This document shows positions 17,141 to 24,724 of a DNA stretch of 32,064 nucleotides, one piece after another. The stretch spans positions 1 to 32,064 of the forward strand of contig JAZQSV010000036.1 in NCBI GenBank assembly GCA_045630265.1. Direction: 5' to 3'. Numbering within the stretch: the stretch's first letter is position 1; every line of letters begins with the position of its first letter. This DNA is from UMGS1279 sp045630265. Its GTDB lineage: Bacteria; Bacillota; Clostridia; Oscillospirales; Acutalibacteraceae. The notes beneath the pieces are model-generated. The model worked only from the letters and a program-made list of their open reading frames with translations. It had not been told where the DNA came from and ran no database searches. Position numbers and translations under genes: made by a program.

Positions 17141-17787
17141 TGAAGGTAACAGAAATAGGTGTGCGCCGCAAACATTTAGCGGCGCTTACCCTTTTACCGC
17201 CACCCGAAAAAATTGTGGGTGCGGAATATGAGGGCGAAAAGTTGCTTATTGACCGAGAGATTTTGGAACGGTGTAAAATAGTAAAGGGAAGCGAACTTTC
17301 TTTGGAGGATATAAAGGAACTTATCTCTGCGTCGGAGGCATACCGAGCAAAGCAAAGGGCACTTTGGTACCTTTCAAAGGGTGAACTTTCAAAAAAAGGG
17401 CTTTATAATAAGCTTAGACGCGCTTTTTCCGAAAAGGCAAGCACTTTTGCAACCGAGCAAATGGTAAAGCGCGGTTACGTTGATGATAGGCGGTATGCCG
17501 AACTACTGGCGAGAAACCTATCTCAAAAAAACGTATCCTCAAGCGCGGCGGTTGGTAAAATGCTTGAAAAGGGCTTGGAGCTTTCTCTTATAAAGGAAAC
17601 TCTCAGCGAGTATAAGGACAACGACCTTTCAAGGGCCGTAAATCTATTAAACACAAAGTACAAAAACAAACTCAGTGAAGAAAATGTTGCTAAGACCATT
17701 GCCGCTTTGCAAAGAAGAGGTTTTTCCTTTGAAATTATTAAAACGGCAATAAAGCAAGTGGATATAAACTGTGAGGAGAATTTTTAA
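17140..17787 (+). CDS. recX: Regulatory protein RecX
   Basis: RecX binds RecA filaments and limits their activity. The 215-aa product has the family's three helical RecX repeats, with motifs ALWYLSKGELSKKGLYNKL, VKRGYVDDRRYAE and ALQRRGFSFEII. The ATG at 17140 overlaps the recA stop by one base, the standard coupled arrangement. Confidence 0.93.
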   Translation: MKVTEIGVRRKHLAALTLLPPPEKIVGAEYEGEKLLIDREILERCKIVKGSELSLEDIKELISASEAYRAKQRALWYLSKGELSKKGLYNKLRRAFSEKASTFATEQMVKRGYVDDRRYAELLARNLSQKNVSSSAAVGKMLEKGLELSLIKETLSEYKDNDLSRAVNLLNTKYKNKLSEENVAKTIAALQRRGFSFEIIKTAIKQVDINCEENF

Positions 17788-17790
17788 ATA

Positions 17791-19122
17791 ATGGCGCAGA
17801 AAATTGGTATGGTGTCGCTTGGTTGCCCCAAAAATCAGGTTGATGCTGAGAGGTTGCTTTACCTTCTTAGGGAGGCGGGGTATGAAATCACCGCTGAAGA
17901 GGACAAGGCAGACGTTATAATTGTTAATACCTGTGGTTTTATTGAGTCGGCTAAAAGCGAAGCAATAGAAAACATTGTTGAGGTTGCGGGATATAAAGAA
18001 AGCGGCAACCTTAAAGGCCTTGTTGTAACCGGTTGTCTTGCCGAAAGGTATAGAGAACAGATTATAAACGAAATGCCCGAGGTTGACGCCGTTTTGGGCA
18101 TTGGTTCCAACAGTGAAATTGTATCGGTAGTGCAAAAGGTTCTTTCGGGTGAAAAAGTTCAAAGTTACGGTGATAAAGCCGAGCTTTCTCTTTGTGGGGA
18201 CAGAATACTCACAACTCCGTTTTATACTGCATATTTAAAGGTGGCCGAGGGCTGTGATAATAGGTGCACATATTGCGCCATCCCCGATATTAGGGGCAGA
18301 TTTAGAAGTTTGCCTTTAGAAAAATGTGTGGAAGAGGCCCAAAACCTCGCTCAAAAAGGTGTTAAGGAGCTTATAGTTGTAGCGCAGGACACTACAAATT
18401 ACGGCACCGACCTTTACGGTAAGCCCTCTCTTCCCGCACTTTTAAAGGAACTTTGTAAGGTAGAGGGAATAGAGTGGATTAGAACGCTTTATACCTATCC
18501 CGACAAAATTACCGACGAGCTTTTGGATTTAATTGAAGGGGAAGAAAAACTGGTGCCTTACCTTGATATTCCAATTCAACACTGTAATGATAAAATACTT
18601 AAAAAAATGAATAGAAAGGGCACAAAGCAGGAGCTCATTGCCCTTATTGATAAAATAAGAAATAAAATTCCTAACATAACACTTCGTACTTCTTTAATTA
18701 CCGGATTCCCCGGTGAAAGTGAGGAGGAATTTACCGAGCTTTGCGAGTTTGTAAGGCAGGTAAGGTTTGATAGACTTGGTTGTTTCGCTTATTCTGCAGA
18801 GGAGGATACACCCGCCGCCGAGTTTGAAAATCAGGTTGATCTGCAGGAAAGGTACGATAGAAGCGAAAATATTATGAATGACCAAATGACTATTGCCGCC
18901 GAAAAAAATGAAGAAAAAATCGGCACTGTGCAAAAGGTTTTGGTTGAGGGCTATGACCCTTATATTAAATGCTTTTTTGGACGAAGCGCGGCAGACGCCC
19001 CCGATATTGACGGTAAGGTTTTCTTTATGAGCAGTGAAAATCTAAGTGTTGGAAGCTTCGTTTATGTTATGATAAACGACGTGCTCGAATATGACCTTTT
19101 GGGCGAAAAAGTGGAGGATTAG
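17791..19122 (+). CDS. rimO: Ribosomal protein uS12 methylthiotransferase RimO
   Basis: RimO adds a methylthio group to the conserved aspartate of ribosomal protein S12 using radical SAM chemistry and two iron-sulfur clusters. The N-terminal UPF0004 domain begins IGMVSLGCPKNQVDAE and contains NTCGFIESAK. The radical SAM cysteines are C155, C159 and C162 in CDNRCTYC. A C-terminal TRAM domain ends the 443-aa product. SLGCPKN with NTCGFI separates RimO from MiaB and MtaB. It starts three bases after recX. Confidence 0.96.
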   Translation: MAQKIGMVSLGCPKNQVDAERLLYLLREAGYEITAEEDKADVIIVNTCGFIESAKSEAIENIVEVAGYKESGNLKGLVVTGCLAERYREQIINEMPEVDAVLGIGSNSEIVSVVQKVLSGEKVQSYGDKAELSLCGDRILTTPFYTAYLKVAEGCDNRCTYCAIPDIRGRFRSLPLEKCVEEAQNLAQKGVKELIVVAQDTTNYGTDLYGKPSLPALLKELCKVEGIEWIRTLYTYPDKITDELLDLIEGEEKLVPYLDIPIQHCNDKILKKMNRKGTKQELIALIDKIRNKIPNITLRTSLITGFPGESEEEFTELCEFVRQVRFDRLGCFAYSAEEDTPAAEFENQVDLQERYDRSENIMNDQMTIAAEKNEEKIGTVQKVLVEGYDPYIKCFFGRSAADAPDIDGKVFFMSSENLSVGSFVYVMINDVLEYDLLGEKVED

Positions 19123-19125
19123 AAA

Positions 19126-19716
19126 ATGAATTTACCGAATAAACTTACAGTTTTAAGAATTTGTATGACACCCTTTTTCCTTTTGGCGCTACTTATAGAT
19201 TTCCCGCATCATTACTTGGTTGCGCTAATTCTTTTTGCTACCGCAAGTATTACTGATGCTATTGACGGTCATCTTGCAAGAAGTAGAAATCTTATTACCG
19301 ACTTTGGCAAATTTTTAGACCCTCTTGCTGATAAAATGCTTACCACAGCCGCATTTTTAGGCTTTATAAAGCTAGGTCTTGGAGTGGGAATTGAATGGAT
19401 TACCTTTATTGTTTTAATAAGGGAATTCCTTATTACTTCTCTTCGCCTCATCTCTGCGGGAAAGGGCACAGTTATTGCGGCTAACATTTGGGGCAAGGCA
19501 AAAACTGTTAGCCAGATGCTTGCAATTATCCTTACAATTTTCGGGCAGTACCTTTTAAGTCTTTTTGTTCCTATGAATTTGCCGAATATAGGTCTGCTTT
19601 TATCGGTTGTAAATGCGGTAACAAACCTAACACTGTGGATTTCGGCTATACTTACCATTATTTCGGGTGCGGTTTACGTTATACAAAACAAAGGTTTTAT
19701 CGACCCCGAAAAATAA
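19126..19716 (+). CDS. pgsA: CDP-diacylglycerol--glycerol-3-phosphate 3-phosphatidyltransferase
   Basis: PgsA makes phosphatidylglycerol phosphate, the committed step to phosphatidylglycerol and cardiolipin, in the membrane. The 196-aa product carries the CDP-alcohol phosphatidyltransferase motif DAIDGHLARS with a later FLDPLADK, i.e. DxxDGxxAR...GxxxDxxxD. About five hydrophobic segments are visible. It follows rimO by three bases and ends the long unit; a new promoter follows within a few bases. Confidence 0.95.
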   Translation: MNLPNKLTVLRICMTPFFLLALLIDFPHHYLVALILFATASITDAIDGHLARSRNLITDFGKFLDPLADKMLTTAAFLGFIKLGLGVGIEWITFIVLIREFLITSLRLISAGKGTVIAANIWGKAKTVSQMLAIILTIFGQYLLSLFVPMNLPNIGLLLSVVNAVTNLTLWISAILTIISGAVYVIQNKGFIDPEK

Positions 19717-19719
19717 TGC

Positions 19720-19748
19720 TGGACAAAACGGGAATAATAGAATATAAT
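19720..19748 (+). promoter_or_regulatory. Sigma-A promoter of the T-box/cysE operon
   Basis: TGGACA (19720-19725) and TATAAT (19743-19748) are separated by 17 bp. The start should be near 19755, just upstream of the T-box structure. Confidence 0.75.
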
Positions 19749-19764
19749 AACTATATAATAGTTT

Positions 19765-20010
19765 AAATGCGATAGACTGGAAGAGTAGCAGAAACTTTGT
19801 TTTTCAGGGAGCCGCCTTCATAGACTGAAAGGGGCGGCAAAATACGTTTTTGTGAAGTGCGCCTGTCTGCACGAAAAAGGAACAAACCTTTTGGCTTTAA
19901 GTATTTTTTCGCGGTTGGCACCGTTAAAGGCCTTTCAAGTAATAAATTGGAGTGGAACCGTGGTTTTAAACCGCCTCCTTTACGGGTAACCGTAAGGTAG
20001 GCGGTTTTTT
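19765..20010 (+). promoter_or_regulatory. T-box riboswitch leader, tRNA-Cys specific
   Basis: The conserved T-box GGAGTGGAACCGTGG lies at 19949-19963. Upstream is a Stem I region with a base pairing of UAGAC with GUCUG, an AG-rich bulge AGGGAG (19806-19811), and a GCCGCC/GGGCGGC stem. The specifier loop carries GUGAAG followed by UGC (19858-19860), the Cys codon. The bulge UGGA would pair with the UCCA end of tRNA-Cys, whose discriminator base is U. The terminator at 19968-20010 competes with the antiterminator. Uncharged tRNA-Cys should switch on cysE and cysS. Confidence 0.92.
19968..20010 (+). terminator. T-box-controlled terminator
   Basis: AAACCGCCT with CCTTTACGG pairs with CCGTAAGG and AGGCGGTTT around the loop GTAA, followed by a run of T to 20010. 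It overlaps the region needed for the antiterminator. Confidence 0.9.
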
Positions 20011-20046
20011 ATTTGTTTTAAGGTTTACTTTTTTTGAGGTGATTTT

Positions 20047-20694
20047 TTGTTTAAGAGGATGATAGAGGACGTCAATGCCGTAAGGGACAGAGACCCCGCC
20101 GCACGTAACTTTTTCGAGGTGTTTTTTCTTTACCCAGGCGTTAGGGCAATAAGGAGGCACCGAGTAGCGAACTGGTTTCATAGGCATAAGTTTAGATTTA
20201 TTGCAAGGTGGATTTCGCAAGAAACGGTTCGAAGGACGGGAATAGAAATTCATCCTGCCGTGAAAATTGGCAGGCGCTTGGTTATTGACCACGGCATGGG
20301 TGTGGTAATTGGCGAAACTACAGAGATAGGTGATGACGTTTTAATCTACCAGGGAGTAACCCTGGGCGGTACCGGTAAGGATACCGGGAAAAGACACCCC
20401 ACCATTGGTAACAATGTTATGATAAGCTCGGGCGCAAAGGTGTTGGGCCCTTTCAAGGTTGGCGACAATTCACGTATTGCTTCGGGTGCCGTGGTTTTAG
20501 AGGAGGTCCCCCCCGACTGTACCGCCGCAGGTATCCCCGCTAGAATAGTAAGAAAAAACGGCGCAAAGGTGAAACCGCTTGACCAGGTGCATATTCCTGA
20601 CCCTGTGTCAGAGGAGCTTTGTAGGTTGGAAATTAGAATTAAGGCCCTAGAAAGAGAGCTTGAAAAGGCAAAAGAACAAAACAAAGAAAATTAG
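20047..20694 (+). CDS. cysE: Serine O-acetyltransferase
   Basis: CysE acetylates L-serine to O-acetylserine, the precursor for cysteine. The 215-aa product has the typical N-terminus FKRMIEDVNAVRDRDPAARN and a helical domain. A left-handed beta-helix of hexapeptide repeats follows, with IDHGMGVVIGET and GKRHPTIG containing the catalytic histidines. A TTG start at 20047 with GAGGTGAT (20036-20043) is chosen, since the family normally begins MFKR. A charged coiled C-terminal tail is present. It lies behind the tRNA-Cys T-box and before cysS, matching its role. Confidence 0.96.
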   Translation: MFKRMIEDVNAVRDRDPAARNFFEVFFLYPGVRAIRRHRVANWFHRHKFRFIARWISQETVRRTGIEIHPAVKIGRRLVIDHGMGVVIGETTEIGDDVLIYQGVTLGGTGKDTGKRHPTIGNNVMISSGAKVLGPFKVGDNSRIASGAVVLEEVPPDCTAAGIPARIVRKNGAKVKPLDQVHIPDPVSEELCRLEIRIKALERELEKAKEQNKEN

Positions 20695-20717
20695 CAAAAG
20701 TGCTTGGAGGAATATAA

Positions 20718-22097
20718 ATGCAAATTTTTAATACAATGACAAGGCAAAAAGAAGAGCTCATTCCTTTTGACGGAAAGGAGTTTAAAATCTATGCCTGCGG
20801 CCCTACCGTTTACAACTTTATTCATATAGGAAATGCGCGTCCCCTTTGCGTTTTTGACGTACTTCGTAGGTATTTAGAGTATAGAGGAAATAAGGTGAAC
20901 TTTGTTCAAAACTTTACCGATATTGATGATAAGCTTATTAAAAAAGCAAACGAAGAGGGTACTACAGTTCCCGAAGTAGCAAAGAGGTATATTGCTGAGT
21001 TTTGGACCGATGCAAAGGGCCTTAACGTTCGTGAAGCCACCACCCATCCCAAAGCTACCGAAAATATTGATGCAATTATAAATATAATTGCTACCCTTAT
21101 AGAAAAGGGCTTTGCGTATGCGGCGGATGGCGACGTATATTTCCGTGCTACCAAGTTTTCGGAATACGGTAAGCTTTCTCATCAGCCGCTTGAGGATTTA
21201 GAGGCGGGTGCACGAATAGATATTGCCGAACATAAGGAAAACCCAATGGACTTTTGCCTTTGGAAAGGCGCCAAGGAGGGCGAACCTTTTTGGGAGTCGC
21301 CTTTCGGCAACGGTCGTCCCGGATGGCATATAGAGTGCTCTGCTATGGCGGGCAGATTCTTAGGCAAGACTATTGATATACACTGCGGCGGTCAGGACCT
21401 TATTTTCCCCCACCACGAAAACGAAATTGCACAGTCGGAGTGCGCTAACGGTTGCACATTTGCTAAATACTGGATGCATAACGGCTATATAAACGTTGAT
21501 AATCGCAAAATGTCAAAATCGCTTGGCAACTTCTTTACAGTCAGGGAGGTTGCGGAAAAGTTTGGCTACGAGCCCATTCGTTATATTATGATTTCTTCGC
21601 ATTATCGTAGCCCAATTAACTACAGTGTAGACATTTTGGTGCAGTCTAAAAATGCGCTTGAGCGTCTTTACACCTGCCTTGATAATATGGAGTTTGCCCT
21701 TAAAAACGCTGAAGAGGGCGGAGAAGCACCTGAGTTTTTAGAGGCAAGAAAGGCAGAATTTATAGCTGCTATGGATGATGATCTTAATACCGCCGACGGA
21801 CTTGCCGCAGTATTTACACTTGTTAAGGATATTAATATAATGCTCAGTGAAAATCCAAAGAAAGAAACCATTAAAGCGGCAAAAGAACTTTTTGATGAGC
21901 TTACCTCTGTTTTAGGTCTTGTTTATAATAGGGAAAAAGAACTCTTAGACTCCGATATTGAGGAGTTAATTAAAAAGCGTACCGAGGCCAGAAAGAATAG
22001 AGATTTTGCTCTTGCTGATAAAATACGTGATGATTTAAAGTCAATGGGAATTGTGCTTGAAGACTCCCCCACGGGCGTTAAGTGGCACAAGGTATAG
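20718..22097 (+). CDS. cysS: Cysteinyl-tRNA synthetase
   Basis: CysS charges tRNA-Cys. The 459-aa product has the class I HIGH-type motif HIGN (H36) and KMSKS (264-268). The zinc-site residues lie in YACGPTVYNF, ECSAMA and HHENEIAQSE. Length is normal. It is in an operon with cysE under the T-box. An idiosyncratic anticodon-binding helical C-terminus with RTEARKNRDFALADKIRDDL is typical of the family. Confidence 0.98.
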   Translation: MQIFNTMTRQKEELIPFDGKEFKIYACGPTVYNFIHIGNARPLCVFDVLRRYLEYRGNKVNFVQNFTDIDDKLIKKANEEGTTVPEVAKRYIAEFWTDAKGLNVREATTHPKATENIDAIINIIATLIEKGFAYAADGDVYFRATKFSEYGKLSHQPLEDLEAGARIDIAEHKENPMDFCLWKGAKEGEPFWESPFGNGRPGWHIECSAMAGRFLGKTIDIHCGGQDLIFPHHENEIAQSECANGCTFAKYWMHNGYINVDNRKMSKSLGNFFTVREVAEKFGYEPIRYIMISSHYRSPINYSVDILVQSKNALERLYTCLDNMEFALKNAEEGGEAPEFLEARKAEFIAAMDDDLNTADGLAAVFTLVKDINIMLSENPKKETIKAAKELFDELTSVLGLVYNREKELLDSDIEELIKKRTEARKNRDFALADKIRDDLKSMGIVLEDSPTGVKWHKV

Positions 22098-22099
22098 GT

Positions 22100-22843
22100 A
22101 TGGATGTTTTAAATACTTCAAATACTTCATTACAGCCACTTGGAAACGGCATAGAGATTTTAGTTTCCAAAAATCACACATTTGGCACCGACGCAGTTTT
22201 GCTTTCAAACTTTGCCGCGCCTAAAAAAAGTGAAGTAGCAGTAGATTTAGGAACAGGTTGTGGAATTATCCCAATGCTTTGGCTTCGGGATAATGCGGTA
22301 GCCAGGGCAGAGGGGCTTGAAATTTCAGACGAGGCCGTTTCGCTTGCGAAACAGTCTATAGAAATAAATGGATTTGGTGATAGGTGCGAGGTTTTTAAGG
22401 GCGATATTAAAAGACCCTTCGAGCATCTCAAAAAAGGTTACTATAATTTGGTTACCTGCAACCCGCCCTATAAGGCAAGTGGCGCAGGTATACCAAGTGA
22501 AACAAAGGCGGATTTAGCGGCAAGACACGAAACCCTTTGCGATTTGGCCGATGTTATAAAGGCGGCGGCGGGGCTTTTAACATACGGCGGGCGCCTTTGC
22601 ATATGCCAACGCCCCGAACGACTTGGCGAAATTATTTCGCTAATGACCGAGAATAGTATCGAACCAAAGCTTCTTCGCCTTGTTTGCAAAACCGAAGGGT
22701 GCGAGCCGTGGCTTGTGTTAGTTTCGGGTCGGCTTAAGGGTGGAAAGGGTATGCGAATTATGCCCAATCTCAACGTCTATAATAAAGATGGCAGTTTAAG
22801 TAGTGAAATGCTTGATATTTACGGACCTTATAAAACGGTATAG
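22100..22843 (+). CDS. TrmN6-like tRNA adenine-N6 methyltransferase
   Basis: The 247-aa product is a class I SAM-dependent methyltransferase of the YfiC/YabB family. Members modify adenine 37 of tRNA-Val in E. coli; the exact target here is not proven. Visible motifs are QPLGNGIEILVSKNHTFGTDAVLL (family N-terminus), the SAM loop VDLGTGCGIIP, NPPYKASG (catalytic) and ARHETLCDL. The ATG at 22100 starts two bases after the cysS stop; an in-frame GTG at 22082 would overlap cysS and lacks a good site. Confidence 0.85.
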   Translation: MDVLNTSNTSLQPLGNGIEILVSKNHTFGTDAVLLSNFAAPKKSEVAVDLGTGCGIIPMLWLRDNAVARAEGLEISDEAVSLAKQSIEINGFGDRCEVFKGDIKRPFEHLKKGYYNLVTCNPPYKASGAGIPSETKADLAARHETLCDLADVIKAAAGLLTYGGRLCICQRPERLGEIISLMTENSIEPKLLRLVCKTEGCEPWLVLVSGRLKGGKGMRIMPNLNVYNKDGSLSSEMLDIYGPYKTV

Positions 22844-22845
22844 GT

Positions 22846-22906
22846 TAGAGCGAAAATCCACTTTTCAAAAACGTGCTTAGATATATCGCTCTATCCCGGA
22901 GGGATA
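22846..22906 (+). promoter_or_regulatory. Two overlapping hairpins in the mnmA leader
   Basis: TAGAGCGA (22846-22853) can pair with TCGCTCTA (22886-22893). A second hairpin, TATCCC-GGA-GGGATA (22892-22906), holds most of the mnmA Shine-Dalgarno. The two share bases 22892-22893, so they partly exclude each other. A role in translation control is inferred only. Confidence 0.45.
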
Positions 22907-22909
22907 ATT

Positions 22910-23986
22910 ATGCTTAAAAATACGGATAAAAAATCTGTGCTGATTGGTATGAGCGGCGGTGTTGATTCTTCGGTCGCCGCGCTTTTACTTAAAGAAAGCG
23001 GCTATAATCCTTTAGGTGTGACTTTAAAACTTCATAGCATAAGTTCGGGTGAAAGCCAAAAGCTTTGTGGCTCAATGGTGGACGCTGTAGATGCTGCAAA
23101 GGTTTGTGAAAATTTGGGATTTAAACACTTCACTTTTGATTTTGAAGAAAAGTTTAAAAGCTTTGTTATGGAGCGGTTTGTAAGGGACTACCGATTAGGC
23201 AAAACCCCTAACCCTTGTATAGAATGCAACAGATATATAAAGTTTAAGGAAATGGAAAATAAATTAGCCGAGCTTTCGGCCGATTTTATTGCTACGGGGC
23301 ATTATGCAAAAATAGAAAAGGTTGGGGACAGATATTTTCTTACAAAACCAAAGGACAAAGCTAAGGACCAGACATACGTGCTTTATATGTTAAGCCAGCA
23401 AACCCTTTCCCACACGCTTTTCCCGCTTGGGGATTTAAGTAAGGAAGAGGTTAGAAAAATTGCAGAGCAAAACGGTTTTTCTAATGCCAATAAACCTGAC
23501 AGTCAGGATATTTGTTTTGTGCCCGACGGCGACTATGCAAAATTTATTACAGGCTATGACCATCTGCCTTTAAGCATAGGAAATTTTGTAGATGGCAGTG
23601 GCAAGGTTTTAGGTACACATAAGGGCACAGAAAAATATACCATAGGTCAAAGAAAAGGCCTTGGAATGGGCTTTGGAAAACCAATGTTTGTCGTTAAAAA
23701 GGATATAGAAAATAAAAGTGTAATACTGGGTGATGAGGAGTTACTTTTTACGAAAAGAATAATTGTAAACTCGGCTACCTTTAGCGCTTTTGACACGCTT
23801 ACCGCCCCGATAAAATGTAGCGGTAAAATACGTTACCGACAAAGAGAAGAGCAGTGCACCATTCACCCCTTGGATGAAAATACGGTGCTTGCGGAGTTTG
23901 AAAATCCCCAAAGGGCGCCGGCGCCGGGGCAGGCCGCAGTTTTTTATGACGGCGACACCCTTCTTGGTGGTGGAACAATAGTATAG
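22910..23986 (+). CDS. mnmA: tRNA-specific 2-thiouridylase MnmA
   Basis: MnmA thiolates U34 of tRNA-Lys, -Glu and -Gln using sulfur passed from a cysteine desulfurase. The 358-aa product has the PP-loop GMSGGVDSSVAA, the catalytic cysteines C103 (NPCIECNRYIKF) and C202 (DSQDICFVP), GHYAKIE, YTIGQRKGLG and a C-terminal barrel ending APGQAAVFYDGDTLLGGG. A need for cysteine-derived sulfur links it in function to the upstream cysE. Confidence 0.97.
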   Translation: MLKNTDKKSVLIGMSGGVDSSVAALLLKESGYNPLGVTLKLHSISSGESQKLCGSMVDAVDAAKVCENLGFKHFTFDFEEKFKSFVMERFVRDYRLGKTPNPCIECNRYIKFKEMENKLAELSADFIATGHYAKIEKVGDRYFLTKPKDKAKDQTYVLYMLSQQTLSHTLFPLGDLSKEEVRKIAEQNGFSNANKPDSQDICFVPDGDYAKFITGYDHLPLSIGNFVDGSGKVLGTHKGTEKYTIGQRKGLGMGFGKPMFVVKKDIENKSVILGDEELLFTKRIIVNSATFSAFDTLTAPIKCSGKIRYRQREEQCTIHPLDENTVLAEFENPQRAPAPGQAAVFYDGDTLLGGGTIV

Positions 23987-24019
23987 AACTTTAAATTTAA
24001 GCTTTAGGCGGTGTTTAAA

Positions 24020-24673
24020 ATGAATGAAGATATCAAAATTACCCTTGAAAACTTAAAGAAAAACGGAATGGAAGCCCATTTTGTAAATACTAAGGAAGAG
24101 GCGCTGGAATTACTGCTTTCCTTTATTCCAAAGGGCTCTACTGTTGCGGCGGGCGGTTCGGCTTCGCTAAAGGAGTGCGGAGTTTTGGAAGCTCTTAAAA
24201 GTGGTGATTATAACTATTTAGACCGCCATAAAGAGAACATAACCAAAAATGAAGCATACGAGGTTTTAAAACAAAGCTTAACGGCTGACGTTTATCTTTC
24301 CTCCACCAATGCGGTTACCTTGGGTGGCGAGCTTTATAACGTAGACGGTACGGGTAACCGTTTGGCAGCCTTGAATTTTGGCCCGGAAAAGGTTATATTT
24401 TTAGTAGGAACCAATAAAATAGTTAAAGATTTAAAAGAGGCGGATATAAGGGTAAAAACCATTGCCGCGCCTAAAAACACAGTACGACTTTGTAAGAACA
24501 CTCCCTGCAGTAAAACAGGTAAATGCTTTGCTATTACACAAAATATAAACAACACCTTTAACGACGGTTGTCAGTCAAGTGATAGAATTTGCAGAAACTA
24601 TCTTGTCCTTGGAAAACAAAAGGACGATGGTAGGGTTAAGGTCATCATCTGCGCCGAGATGCTAGGTTATTAA
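24020..24673 (+). CDS. LUD-domain protein (lactate utilization LutC/YkgG-like)
   Basis: The 217-aa product has the LUD (DUF162) fold signature GSTVAAGGSASLKECG, STNAVTLGGELYNVDGTGNR and VIFLVGTNKIV. A cysteine-rich tail follows (LCKNTPCSKTGKC and SSDRIC), as in stand-alone clostridial LUD proteins, which may bind a metal or iron-sulfur cluster. True LutC works with LutA and LutB; neither is present, so involvement in lactate use is not supported. The ATG at 24020 follows AGGCGGTG; an in-frame GTG at 24011 overlaps that site. Confidence 0.85.
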   Translation: MNEDIKITLENLKKNGMEAHFVNTKEEALELLLSFIPKGSTVAAGGSASLKECGVLEALKSGDYNYLDRHKENITKNEAYEVLKQSLTADVYLSSTNAVTLGGELYNVDGTGNRLAALNFGPEKVIFLVGTNKIVKDLKEADIRVKTIAAPKNTVRLCKNTPCSKTGKCFAITQNINNTFNDGCQSSDRICRNYLVLGKQKDDGRVKVIICAEMLGY

Positions 24674-24677
24674 AAAT

Positions 24678-24722
24678 AAAACACCTTCATATACTTAAAA
24701 TTAAGTAAAGGGAAGGTGTTTT
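24678..24722 (+). terminator. Hairpin-terminator overlapping the dacF ribosome-binding site
   Basis: ACACCTTC (24681-24688) pairs with GAAGGTGT (24712-24719), with a second nested pairing ACTTAA/TTAAGT (24693-24698, 24701-24706). Flanking A and T runs extend the stem and give a 5-T tail. It should end the upstream operon, and the same 3' arm contains the GGAAGG used by dacF. Confidence 0.7.
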
Positions 24723-24724
24723 TC

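Noticed and set aside
24020..24673. LutC role in lactate oxidation
   Set aside because: lutA and lutB are absent and the product is of the stand-alone LUD type, so only the domain name is reported.
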